Positions 1 through 6,811 of a stretch of DNA of 17,905 nt are shown here, piece by piece. Under the pieces are notes generated by a model. It had not been told where the DNA came from, did no database searches, and saw only the letters and a program-made list of their open reading frames with translations. The stretch's first letter is position 1; each line of letters begins with the position of its first letter. This DNA is from Desulfovibrio sp. (GTDB lineage Bacteria > Desulfobacterota > Desulfovibrionia > Desulfovibrionales > Desulfovibrionaceae), in NCBI GenBank assembly GCA_009773975.1, contig VSMX01000037.1, forward strand, positions 1-17,905, given 5' to 3'. The position numbers were made by a program, and so were the translations under genes.

Positions 1-918
1 GTCGATAACAACCCTGGGCCGGTTGCCGGATGAGTTGCCAATGCGCACAGTGGTTACCAGGTCGTTTTTGGGTATTCCAGGATTGGGCGGGAATTTCCAT
101 TGGCCGTCAAGATCCAGCACCACGCGCGGCGGATTGTCCAGCGTCATACTTCTCCAGGCCATTGCGCCATTGCCGGTAATTCGCACTGTGGCGCCGTTTT
201 CGCGGGCATAGACAACAAATCTTTTAATGTCGTGGCTGGTCTTTGCGGCTGCGGGTTTGGCCGGTTCGGGATGGACATTGGCTTTCTCGGGCGCGTCCTG
301 GGCAGGATTCTGTTTTTCAGCCTTTTCCGGCTGCTCTTTCGGCTTTTCGGGCTGTGCCGGAGTTGGCTTTGCAGGCTGTTCCGCAACAGTCTTTGGCTTT
401 TGCGGCTGTTCAACAGCGGGTTTGGGTTTTGCCGGCTGTTCCACTGGCTGCTTCGGTTTTTGCTGCTGTTCCGGGGCAGGTTTTGGCAGCGCTGGCTTTG
501 CGGCCGGCTTCTGCGCGTTCTCGGTTGGTTTTGCGGCAGAAGGCGGAATGTCTGGAGTTTCGGCTTCTGATTCCAGCTGGACGCCGGCAGCCAGTCTCAG
601 GGCTTCACGCTCCTGTTCGCTCGTCATTCGTTCGCCAGGCGCGGCTTCCTGAACAAGAAGGGGGGCAAGGGCGGCCCTGGCCTGTTCCCGTTCGCGGGCG
701 ATTACATTTTCCGCAATCTCACGCGAGGATTTGTAGGTTTCGGTTGGTGTTGGAATATCCACTTTTTCCGGCACCACACTGGTATCCTGTGAAAAACCGG
801 ATTCGGCCATCGGAGGCGGGGAGTAGTCGTTTTTTCTGCCAAGTCTCTCATTCAGCATTACAAGAGCCATGCCAAGAATGCAGACAGCCAGGATGAGGCC
901 AAGAATAACCTTGTTCAT
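1..918 (-). CDS. AMIN-domain membrane-anchored protein (C-terminus cut by window edge)
   Basis: The frame is open from the ATG at 918 to base 1, giving 306 visible residues and no stop, so the C-terminus lies beyond the left edge. Residues 4-22 are one hydrophobic segment (VILGLILAVCILGMALVML), read as a signal anchor. Residues 60-125 are charged and probably helical. Residues 125-225 are a low-complexity Pro/Lys/Gln/Glu linker. From about residue 232 (KRFVVYARENGATVRITG, then PPRVVLDLDG and RIGNSSGNRPRVVID) the sequence resembles the AMIN domain, which localises cell-wall amidases and secretins to the envelope. An amidase domain could follow off-window, but none is visible. It starts 26 bases after the TPR gene and is probably in the same operon. 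Domain assignment is by eye. Confidence 0.8.
   Translation of the reverse strand, partial: MNKVILGLILAVCILGMALVMLNERLGRKNDYSPPPMAESGFSQDTSVVPEKVDIPTPTETYKSSREIAENVIAREREQARAALAPLLVQEAAPGERMTSEQEREALRLAAGVQLESEAETPDIPPSAAKPTENAQKPAAKPALPKPAPEQQQKPKQPVEQPAKPKPAVEQPQKPKTVAEQPAKPTPAQPEKPKEQPEKAEKQNPAQDAPEKANVHPEPAKPAAAKTSHDIKRFVVYARENGATVRITGNGAMAWRSMTLDNPPRVVLDLDGQWKFPPNPGIPKNDLVTTVRIGNSSGNRPRVVID
310..447 (-). repeat. Degenerate EQP-x-KP coding repeat in the AMIN-protein linker
   Basis: Residues 158-203 of the AMIN protein contain successive imperfect units of the type VEQPAKPKPA, VEQPQKPKT, VAEQPAKPTPA and QPEKPKEQPEKA. At DNA level the plus strand shows recurring ggctgttc cores. Such Pro/Lys-rich spacers usually span the periplasm or peptidoglycan. 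Unit number may vary between strains through slippage. Confidence 0.75.
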
Positions 919-944
919 TGGACGGATACCTCAAATAACTCTTT

Positions 945-1667
945 CTATTTGCGTTTTATGGAGGATTCCCTCTGGATATGCGCGCGCAGGCGAGAATATA
1001 CAGGCTCGTCGCCATCGATGCTCATGGCGCGTTCCACATGGACAAGGGCTTTGCCATAAGCCCCAAGAAGAGCATAGATTCTGGCGATGTTGAAATGCGC
1101 ATGGTCATCATCGGGCGAGAGTTCAAGCACGCGCGTGGAACTGGCCAGGGCCAGATCCAGCAATTTCTTTTTGCGCAAGGAAACGCCGAAATCCCTGAAC
1201 ATGTGCTTGTGCGCCGGGACTATGCCTTCTTTCAGGCGCACAAGCTGCTCTATGGCCGCAAGCGCTCCCTGCCTGTCCCTGGGCCGGGAGAGGGCGGAAA
1301 TAGCCTTTCTGAAATTATTGCGCATATCGTTTTCAAGCTGTTTTGCGCGCCTGGCTTTTTCCAGCCGCAGCAGGGAAACGTCATCAGCCTCGGCTTTTCT
1401 GGCCGGCGGAGGGCTCTTTGCCAGCAGGCGCATATCCGGCGTTGAAACCGGAACAGCCAAAATTGATGGCTCCAGCCTGAAATTCGCCTCGAAAACATTT
1501 TTTTTGACAGCCTGGGCCGCGGCTTTGGGCAAAAGCGCGGCATCCAGTTCCTGAACAGCAAAATCTTCAGGAGAAACAGCCCAGACAAAATATAGCCTGG
1601 TCCGTTGCTGGCCTGAATTTTGTTGTATTTTACGGGAGTAAACTCCCAGAAATCTCGGATTACGCAT
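945..1667 (-). CDS. Tetratricopeptide-repeat protein
   Basis: 240 residues. The N-terminal 90 residues match nothing I recognise, and there is no signal peptide or membrane segment. Residues 97-128 (LLRLEKARRAKQLENDMRNN) are strongly charged and likely helical or coiled-coil. Residues about 154-221 read as two TPR-like units: FGVSLRKKKLLDLALASSTRVLEL followed by AHFNIARIYALLGAYGKALVHVERAM. TPRs are protein-interaction scaffolds, so the specific role is unknown. The ATG at 1667 has no clear Shine-Dalgarno. An in-frame stop lies a few codons upstream and there is no nearby alternative start, so the start is kept. It is followed at 26 bases by the AMIN-protein gene and is divergent from hypA. 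Confidence 0.8.
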   Translation of the reverse strand: MRNPRFLGVYSRKIQQNSGQQRTRLYFVWAVSPEDFAVQELDAALLPKAAAQAVKKNVFEANFRLEPSILAVPVSTPDMRLLAKSPPPARKAEADDVSLLRLEKARRAKQLENDMRNNFRKAISALSRPRDRQGALAAIEQLVRLKEGIVPAHKHMFRDFGVSLRKKKLLDLALASSTRVLELSPDDDHAHFNIARIYALLGAYGKALVHVERAMSIDGDEPVYSRLRAHIQRESSIKRK

Positions 1668-1730
1668 GGAGCTAGATTTACATTATTCGCGTCAAATGGC
1701 AAGGTGGCGCAATGCCTTCATATTTAATCC

Positions 1731-1766
1731 GACGAGCCATAAATCCTGGCAAATTCATGGCTCGTC
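1731..1766. promoter_or_regulatory. 10-bp perfect inverted repeat between divergent TPR gene and hypA
   Basis: GACGAGCCAT (1731-1740) and ATGGCTCGTC (1757-1766) are exact reverse complements separated by 16 bases. The repeat sits in the 117-base divergent intergenic region. It could be a dimeric regulator operator serving both genes or an RNA hairpin in the hypA leader. A weak minus-strand promoter can be drawn with a -35 of TTGCCA inside the loop (1748-1753 read on the minus strand), which would place the left arm in the promoter spacer. Confidence 0.55.
1747..1762 (+). promoter_or_regulatory. Possible sigma-54 (-24/-12) promoter for hypA
   Basis: TGGCAAATTCATGGCT places the invariant GG (1748-1749) and GC (1760-1761) exactly 10 bases apart, with TGGCA at -24 and TGGCT at -12 against a consensus of TGGCAC-N5-TTGCA. 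Initiation would fall near 1773, 12 bases before the hypA ATG. Sigma-54 control of hyp genes is known in Escherichia coli. The -12 box is imperfect and the site overlaps the inverted repeat, so chance is possible. Confidence 0.3.
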
Positions 1767-1784
1767 CTGAGAGAATCCGAAAAT

Positions 1785-2189
1785 ATGCATGAAATGTCGC
1801 TTGCGATGAACATTCTGGAACTGGCGGAAGAAGAGGCGGCAAAAAACGGCTGCAACAGGCTTTCGCGCATTTGCGTGGATTGCGGCGCGCTTTGCGGCGC
1901 AATGCCGGAAGCCCTTGAGTTTTGTCTCAAATGCCTGCTGGCCGAAACCGCGCACAAGGACGCCATTCTGGAACTGGTGAAAGTGCCGGTAAAATTGCGT
2001 TGTTTAATATGCCACACTGTATTTGAAGGCGCGGGGCAGGATTCCCTCTGGCAGCCCTGCCCGAAATGCGGCGAAATAATGGGCCATGACGTTGAACAGG
2101 GGCGCGAACTTGTCCTGAGCCGCATTGAAGCCTGCCACGATGACAACATTCCCGCTCCCGTCATTTCGACTAGGGCGTTTTCCCAATAA
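1785..2189 (+). CDS. hypA: Hydrogenase maturation nickel chaperone HypA
   Basis: 134 residues. It begins MHEMSLAMNILELAEEEA, the HypA hallmark in which His2 of the MHE motif helps bind nickel. A zinc-binding domain carries C73-L-I-C76 and C92-P-K-C95. HypA delivers nickel, with HypB, to [NiFe]-hydrogenase large subunits in the cytoplasm. Extra cysteines (C23, C30, C33, C37, C47, C50) are notable. HypA is usually about 113-120 residues; the extra C-terminal tail after about residue 113 is not family-like, and its last codons and stop lie inside a large hairpin (2172-2206). No hypB or hydrogenase gene is in the window. A weak gagaga Shine-Dalgarno lies at 1769-1774. Convergent with ilvA. Confidence 0.93.
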   Translation: MHEMSLAMNILELAEEEAAKNGCNRLSRICVDCGALCGAMPEALEFCLKCLLAETAHKDAILELVKVPVKLRCLICHTVFEGAGQDSLWQPCPKCGEIMGHDVEQGRELVLSRIEACHDDNIPAPVISTRAFSQ

Positions 2190-2206
2190 AATTGGGCAAA
2201 CGCTCT
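2172..2206. repeat. 16-bp imperfect hairpin overlapping the hypA stop codon
   Basis: AGGGCGTTTTCCCAAT (2172-2187) faces ATTGGGCAAACGCTCT (2191-2206) across a 3-base AAA loop. As RNA, 14 pairs are Watson-Crick, one is G-U and one is mismatched. The hypA TAA (2187-2189) lies at the loop. No T-run follows on either strand, so it is not a classical intrinsic terminator. It could be a dispersed palindromic element or a transcript-end stabiliser. Confidence 0.7.
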
Positions 2207-2212
2207 CATGCA

Positions 2213-2271
2213 ACTTTGCCTTCAAAGGAGCGCACGAGAATATCTCAAGGTAAATTTACTTTGCCGCAAAG
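2213..2271. repeat. Two copies of a short ACTTTGCC-n-CAAAG motif
   Basis: ACTTTGCCTTCAAAG (2213-2227) and ACTTTGCCGCAAAG (2258-2271) are near-identical, 45 bases apart, and each can fold as a CTTTG/CAAAG mini-stem. The second copy lies in the loop and right arm of the larger 2231-2287 hairpin. Confidence 0.45.
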
Positions 2272-2287
2272 AGATATCCTCAGTGCG
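2231..2287. repeat. Second large imperfect hairpin in the hypA/ilvA convergent gap
   Basis: CGCACGAGAATATCTC (2231-2246) pairs with GAGATATCCTCAGTGCG (2271-2287) with one mismatch and one bulged base. The 24-base loop contains the perfect palindrome GTAAATTTAC (2249-2258). With the 2172-2206 hairpin this fills nearly all of the convergent intergenic region. It may end transcription in both directions or be a dispersed repeat. Confidence 0.6.
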
Positions 2288-2321
2288 AAAATGCTATAAA
2301 GGCTGATTCTTGCGGTTGTCT

Positions 2322-3863
2322 TCAGCTTGCTGCATGCCAGCCCAAAAACATCTTGTAGGCCGGATTGTCGGTCTCTTCGATGCTGGGATAGCCCATCCGC
2401 TCAACCTTGGCCAGAAATTCTTCAAACGCGGCCTTTTTGTCGGGCGGCACATCAAAGCCCATCAATACCCGGCCATAATCCGCGCCGTGATAGCGATACT
2501 GGAATAGGGTAATGTTCACTTCCACCTGCATGGCATCCATCAGGTTTAGCAGGGCCCCGGGCCGTTCGGGAAAGAAAAAGCGCAGCAGCCTCTCGTTGGC
2601 CACAGTGGGCGCATTGCCGCCAACCATGTGCCGCAGGTGCAGCTTGGCCAGTTCGTTGTCGCTTAAATCCATTGCCTGGAAGCCCTGATCCTTCAGTTCG
2701 GCCAGGGCTTCGGCCGCGTCGCTCCTGCTTTGCGTCTTGATGCCGACAAGAACCCGCGCATTGTTGGGGTCGGCAAAGCGCGTGCAAAGCTCGGTAATGT
2801 TGCGGTTGCCTATGGCCGCGCACAATTGGCGAAAGCTGCCTTTTTGTTCGGGAATGGTAACGGCAAGCAGGGCTTCCCGCTGCGCGCCGATTTCCGAGCG
2901 GTCAACGACGTGTCCCAGCCTGTCAAAGTTCATGTTCGCGCCGCTTACAATTGCGGCCAGAACCTGGTCGCGCACATTTTCCCTTTCCACCCATGCTGTC
3001 AGTCCGGCCAGCGAAAGCGCGCCAGCCGGTTCGGCCACCACGCGCGTCGCCTCAAAAATATCCTTTATTGCGCCGCAGATGGCATCGGTATCGACTGTAA
3101 CAATTTCATCCAGCAAATCGCGGCAGAGGGCAAAGGTTTCCTCGCCAACCTGCTTTACGGCCACGCCGTCCGCAAAAAGCCCGACTTCATTGAGCATTAC
3201 GGGATAACCGGCTTCGATTGACTGGCGCATGGCGTCGGAATCCCCGGGCTCCACGCCGATGACCCTGATTTCGGGGCGCAGATTCTTGACATAGGCAGCC
3301 ACGCCAGCCGCAAGGCCGCCGCCACCGATGGGCACAAAGACAGCATCAAGCTGACCGGGCCTCTGGCGCAGAATTTCCATGCCTATTGTGCCCTGGCCAG
3401 CTATAACATCCGGATCTTCAAAAGGCGGAATAAAAACAGCGCCTGTCTGGCGAATCAGGTCCTGGGCATGCAAAAAGGCATCGCTGAATGATTCGCCGGA
3501 AAGAACCACCTGGCCGCCCAGTCTTCTGACAGCGGAAATCTTGATGGCCGGTGTTGTGACAGGCATGACTATGGTTGCCTCGCAGCCAAGCGTCCTGGCC
3601 GCGAGCGCGACGCCCTGGGCATGATTGCCGGCCGAGGCCGCGATTACGCCACGTTTTAGTTCCTTGTGGGAAAGACGGGCCATCTTGTTGAACGCCCCTC
3701 TCAATTTGAAGGAGAAAACAGGCTGCAAGTCCTCACGTTTGAGAAGAATTGTATTGCCCAGACGGCGGGAAAGATTTTCGGCTTCTTCGAGCGGCGTTTC
3801 AACAGCGACATCATAAACCCTGCTCAATAAAATACGCTGCAGATATGAACTGTGATCGGACAT
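2322..3863 (-). CDS. ilvA: Threonine ammonia-lyase (threonine dehydratase), biosynthetic
   Basis: 513 residues, close to the 514 of Escherichia coli IlvA. PLP-dependent enzyme converting threonine to 2-oxobutanoate and ammonia, the first committed step of isoleucine synthesis. The fold-type II catalytic domain shows the Schiff-base lysine in FSFKLRGA (K53), SAGNHAQG (77-84) and the phosphate-binding glycine loop GGGGL (180-184). About 190 C-terminal residues form two ACT-like regulatory regions (around 330-410 and 425-505, e.g. FFFPERPGALLNLMDAMQ), as in the isoleucine-inhibited long form. A good Shine-Dalgarno, GGAAG, precedes the ATG by 7 bases. It lies 70 bases downstream of the ycaO-like gene on the same strand. 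No other ilv gene is visible. Confidence 0.96.
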   Translation of the reverse strand: MSDHSSYLQRILLSRVYDVAVETPLEEAENLSRRLGNTILLKREDLQPVFSFKLRGAFNKMARLSHKELKRGVIAASAGNHAQGVALAARTLGCEATIVMPVTTPAIKISAVRRLGGQVVLSGESFSDAFLHAQDLIRQTGAVFIPPFEDPDVIAGQGTIGMEILRQRPGQLDAVFVPIGGGGLAAGVAAYVKNLRPEIRVIGVEPGDSDAMRQSIEAGYPVMLNEVGLFADGVAVKQVGEETFALCRDLLDEIVTVDTDAICGAIKDIFEATRVVAEPAGALSLAGLTAWVERENVRDQVLAAIVSGANMNFDRLGHVVDRSEIGAQREALLAVTIPEQKGSFRQLCAAIGNRNITELCTRFADPNNARVLVGIKTQSRSDAAEALAELKDQGFQAMDLSDNELAKLHLRHMVGGNAPTVANERLLRFFFPERPGALLNLMDAMQVEVNITLFQYRYHGADYGRVLMGFDVPPDKKAAFEEFLAKVERMGYPSIEETDNPAYKMFLGWHAAS

Positions 3864-3933
3864 TATTTACTTCCTTTATCGCAAATACCTTTGTGGTTTG
3901 AAACCTGGGCCCGGCGGCCATGCCGACAATGTT

Positions 3934-5652
3934 TTATGCCTGGATGTTGCTTTCAAACAAAATTTTCTGTCGGGCGAGCAGCCGCGCGGAAGGGAAATTG
4001 AAGTCGTCAAAATCCGCATTTACCTCAAGGCCGGAAACTATGGCGCGGCATACGGGCAAGTCAAGGTCCGCCCTTGTCAAATCCACATAAACGGGCCATA
4101 GCCCCTGCGCTTCCAGCACTTCTTCAACCAGATTCAGGCTGGCGCTGATTGAACCCATTTCGTAATTCGGCAAATCCTCGAGATATATCCGGGGCATACG
4201 CCGGATTGGAGGCATAGAAGCCTTGCCCGGATGACGCCCGAAAGAATAATCCCAGGGTGTTTCGGTCAGGGCGGATAGCGCGGCCTTTTTGCCATTCATG
4301 GCCGCAGCGGCCGCCTGGCAAATTGTTCCGTCGCGCCCAGTCACAAAACAGCGGTAGGCAGGCACGCCAACTTCCGTGGTAATATCCTGAAACTGCACGA
4401 ATATTCCCTGGGCAACGTAATCGTCAAGCAAACCCTGAATGCGTTGATCCCGGGATTTGACGCAAAAGCAGGCTTGCGCGTAGTAGGGCGTGGTTGCATG
4501 GGCATCCCGCTCGATTATTTCCAGGAGGGCGGAGAGGCGCGCAAACTCGCGGCTTGTGCCGGAAGCGAGGCCAGTTGAACCCGTTGTCGCAAAAAGCTCG
4601 GGTTCAGACATATTGCTGAAAAGAAAAACAGCCTGGGCCGGTACAAGAACTTCGTTGCCCTTTCTGTCCTTGCCCTTCACCCATTTCAATTTCACATCCT
4701 TCCAGGTTTGAGGCTGAAAGGGTGATTTTGGAAAGGCGAAATCCAATTTCCCGGCTTCCAGATCGTTCACACTGGCGCAAAATAGAGGCATGGGCGCCTT
4801 TCGTCCCCCGACTTCCCCTGTCTCACCGCCAAAGCGGATTTCAGCATGGGCGCTGGCGCGTTCGACAATCTCCATTGCCAGCGACACGCGCGCGGCGGGG
4901 ATGGACAAGGCCCTGCCATAGGCTGTGGCTATTCCCGACAGTTCGCTCGCCTGTTCGCCATCAAGACTATTTGCGGAAAGATGCCACTCCCTGAGCAAGC
5001 CAATGGGGGAAAGGGACTTTTCATGGCGCATTTCCGGGCCTGCCAAAATATTTGCCCTTTCAAGGGCCAGAAGCGCTGTCTGAAGGGTTCGTGAATTATC
5101 CTGGCAAACTTCGTTCGTTGCCTCGTTGAATCCTTGCTTGCGCAAGGCTGCCAGCCTGTCCGCATTCGCAAGCATGGCATCCCGCGCCTGGCAGACTTCC
5201 TGGCTCGTAAACAAATGCTCAATTTTCGAATCCCGCGGGAATTTGTGATGCTTATGGATATTATCCGCAAAATACCCGCCGCAAAGCTTCATGTCTTCAA
5301 GCAGGTCGCGGGGAGAATGCTTTTGCGCCAGATATTCCAGGGGATAACTGGCGCAGGCGTTTTCAAGATCTTTCAGGTTTGCGGCAAGGGCGCAGCCAGG
5401 ACCTTTCAGGACGGCATACTGAAGAAGCAGGGAAGCAAGATTTCCGGATTTGCGGGCCAGTCGGCAAAGGGCCGCAAGCTGGCGGGGCCGCAGTTTTTCA
5501 AGCCCCAGCAGCAAGTGCTTGCGCAAAAAAGAATCCCCGGCCGAACTTTCCAAAAGTTTCAGCAGGTTTCCGAAAGAAAGCTCCTGCAAAGGCTCGCAGG
5601 CAAAGAAACCGGTTGTTCCAATTGTCTGCTTGTGGGGATAGGCGTATTTCAT
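3934..5652 (-). CDS. YcaO-family ATP-dependent cyclodehydratase-like protein
   Basis: 572 residues. The C-terminal two-thirds carry YcaO signatures: AYGRALSIPAARVSLAMEIVERASA (about 245-269) with the ExxE pair E261/E264, and a second block GSTGLASGTSREF...LLEIIERDA (358-384) with E378 and E381. YcaO proteins activate backbone amides with ATP to make azolines, thioamides or amidines in RiPPs or proteins; Escherichia coli YcaO (586 residues) instead assists ribosomal protein S12 methylthiolation. Residues 1-230 are an alpha-helical-looking region I cannot assign. No TfuA, dehydrogenase, leader-binding protein or cysteine-rich precursor gene adjoins it. The C-terminus lacks the PxPxP tail of azoline-forming cyclodehydratases. 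The ATG at 5652 has a poor Shine-Dalgarno but no alternative start. It begins 37 bases past the rpsI-side terminator. Confidence 0.85.
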   Translation of the reverse strand: MKYAYPHKQTIGTTGFFACEPLQELSFGNLLKLLESSAGDSFLRKHLLLGLEKLRPRQLAALCRLARKSGNLASLLLQYAVLKGPGCALAANLKDLENACASYPLEYLAQKHSPRDLLEDMKLCGGYFADNIHKHHKFPRDSKIEHLFTSQEVCQARDAMLANADRLAALRKQGFNEATNEVCQDNSRTLQTALLALERANILAGPEMRHEKSLSPIGLLREWHLSANSLDGEQASELSGIATAYGRALSIPAARVSLAMEIVERASAHAEIRFGGETGEVGGRKAPMPLFCASVNDLEAGKLDFAFPKSPFQPQTWKDVKLKWVKGKDRKGNEVLVPAQAVFLFSNMSEPELFATTGSTGLASGTSREFARLSALLEIIERDAHATTPYYAQACFCVKSRDQRIQGLLDDYVAQGIFVQFQDITTEVGVPAYRCFVTGRDGTICQAAAAAMNGKKAALSALTETPWDYSFGRHPGKASMPPIRRMPRIYLEDLPNYEMGSISASLNLVEEVLEAQGLWPVYVDLTRADLDLPVCRAIVSGLEVNADFDDFNFPSARLLARQKILFESNIQA

Positions 5653-5688
5653 TATCTGACCGTGAAATTTGTCCCGGATTTTTTCCGC

Positions 5689-5713
5689 AAAAAAACGGGC
5701 CTTTCGGCCCGTT
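5689..5713 (-). terminator. Intrinsic terminator of the rplM-rpsI operon
   Basis: Read on the minus strand: AACGGGCC, loop GAAA, GGCCCGTT, continuing directly into a run of T. It has an 8-bp GC-rich stem, a stable tetraloop and a U-tract, the standard Rho-independent form. It lies about 120 bases beyond the rpsI stop and just before ycaO, so ycaO is probably a separate transcript or read through. Confidence 0.92.
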
Positions 5714-5834
5714 GTAATTAGCTATTTTATGAAAGAGACTTGCAATAATCTGCTTTTCAGGCTTTGACAGGCGAAACGCGATATATCAATGGAAAAGATA
5801 TCGCAGGCCTGCAAAATCCGGAATATCAACGCTT

Positions 5835-6218
5835 TCAATACTGGTAGCGAGCCCTTGCAGCCCTGAGACCGTATTTTTTGCGTTCTTTCTTGCGCGCGTC
5901 GCGTGTCAGGAAGCCTGCTTTCTTGAGCGCGGAACGCAATTCCGGGTCAACAAGCAGGAGGGCGCGCGAAATGCCGTGCCGAACTGCTTCGGCCTGGCCG
6001 GTTACGCCGCCGCCATTTACTTTGACGCGCACATCAAGCTTGTCCGCCAGTTTGGAAATTGCCAGGGGCTGGCGCACGATCATTTGCAGGGTTTTGCGCG
6101 GGAAATATTCTTCGCAGGTACGCCCATTGATTGTGACGGCGCCGGAACCGGCATAAATGCGGGTGCGGGCTGTAGCTGTCTTGCGGCGTCCGGTGCCATA
6201 TTCAAATTTTTCGCTCAT
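5835..6218 (-). CDS. rpsI: 30S ribosomal protein S9
   Basis: 127 residues from the ATG at 6218. It has the uS9 hallmarks YGTGRRKTATARTRIY at the N-terminus, VKVNGGGVTGQAEAVRHGISRALL centrally, and the basic tail KKERKKYGLRAARARYQY that reaches the decoding centre. An in-frame GTG at 6221 would add one residue, but AAGGAA sits 8 bases before the ATG and only 5 before the GTG, so ATG is preferred. The rplM stop (TAG, 6221-6223) leaves a 2-base gap, typical of the conserved rplM-rpsI operon and translational coupling. About 120 bases without a gene follow, containing a GCGATAT/ATATCGC inverted repeat (5778-5804), before the terminator. Confidence 0.98.
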   Translation of the reverse strand: MSEKFEYGTGRRKTATARTRIYAGSGAVTINGRTCEEYFPRKTLQMIVRQPLAISKLADKLDVRVKVNGGGVTGQAEAVRHGISRALLLVDPELRSALKKAGFLTRDARKKERKKYGLRAARARYQY

Positions 6219-6220
6219 CA

Positions 6221-6664
6221 CTATTTTCCTTGATATGGCAGCTCAAGAGGCTGCGGCTTTTGGGCGAGATGCGGATGATTGTCCCCAACATAAACTTTTA
6301 GTCTTTTAAGCATGGCCCTGCCAAGCCTGTTTTTGGGCAGCATGCCCCGCACGGCCAGGCTGATGACCCTTTCGGGATGACGGGCCAGCATATCGGCCAG
6401 GGAAGTCTCCTTGAGGCTGCCCACCCAGCCTGAATGGCGGTAATATTTTTTGTCCAGTAATTTGTTGCCGGTAACTTTAATCTTTTCGCAATTCACAACC
6501 ACGATAAAATCGCCGTTGTCGATATGCGGGGAAAATTCGGGCTTGTATTTGCCGCGAAGACGATTGGCTATCTGGCTGGCCATGCGCCCAAGAATTTGAT
6601 CCCTGGCGTCCACCAGATACCATTTGCGGTCAATTTCCCTTTCTTTCAGGGCGAATGTTTTCAT
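6221..6664 (-). CDS. rplM: 50S ribosomal protein L13
   Basis: 147 residues starting MKTFALKEREIDRKWYLVDA, close to the usual uL13 length of about 142-145. Family segments are visible: DARDQILGRMASQIANRLRGK, DNGDFIVVVNCEKIKVTG, KKYYRHSGWVGSLK, AVRGMLPKNRLGRAMLKRLKVY and the terminal HPHLAQKPQPLEL. An early large-subunit assembly protein. The frame stays open up to 6811, but the chosen ATG has a strong AGGAG 8 bases upstream and the extra 49 residues are not L13-like. First gene of the rplM-rpsI pair, with its own promoter and leader hairpin. Confidence 0.98.
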   Translation of the reverse strand: MKTFALKEREIDRKWYLVDARDQILGRMASQIANRLRGKYKPEFSPHIDNGDFIVVVNCEKIKVTGNKLLDKKYYRHSGWVGSLKETSLADMLARHPERVISLAVRGMLPKNRLGRAMLKRLKVYVGDNHPHLAQKPQPLELPYQGK

Positions 6665-6687
6665 TAAAATGGCTCCTCGGCCTTGTT

Positions 6688-6704
6688 GGCAATGGCGCAT
6701 TGCC
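6688..6704 (-). promoter_or_regulatory. Leader hairpin upstream of rplM
   Basis: GGCAATG (6688-6694) and CATTGCC (6698-6704) form a perfect 7-bp stem with a 3-base loop in the putative 5' leader, ending 23 bases before the rplM ATG. No T-run follows in the rplM direction, so it is not an attenuating terminator by itself. Ribosomal-protein leaders often bind a product of the operon; that role is inference here. Confidence 0.5.
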
Positions 6705-6783
6705 GGCATCATGCTTCGGCTTGAGGCGAACGGGGAAGCCTTTGTGGAAGATGAAAAGCACGAACAACGCGGTAAAAATCGGC

Positions 6784-6811
6784 TTTTAATCCCAATTGCA
6801 ATATCTGTCAA
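6784..6811 (-). promoter_or_regulatory. Sigma-70 promoter for rplM-rpsI
   Basis: On the minus strand a consensus -35 TTGACA (6811-6806) is followed after 16 bases by TTAAAA (6789-6784), or after 17 by TAAAAG. Initiation near 6777 would give a leader of roughly 110 bases containing the 6688-6704 hairpin. Confidence 0.65.

Noticed and set aside
100..896. Overlapping plus-strand frames rich in Gly/Phe/Cys or Leu/Arg
   Set aside because: They are antisense to the Pro/Lys/Gln repeat linker of the AMIN protein. Their biased composition is the reverse complement of that repeat.
5778..5812. GCGATAT/ATATCGC inverted repeat and GCAGGCCTGC palindrome after rpsI
   Set aside because: They are short and have no T-run or clear function; the true terminator lies further downstream at 5689-5713.
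6665..6811. N-terminal extension of rplM by 49 residues
   Set aside because: The extension covers the promoter and leader hairpin, is not L13-like, and the internal ATG at 6664 has AGGAG upstream.
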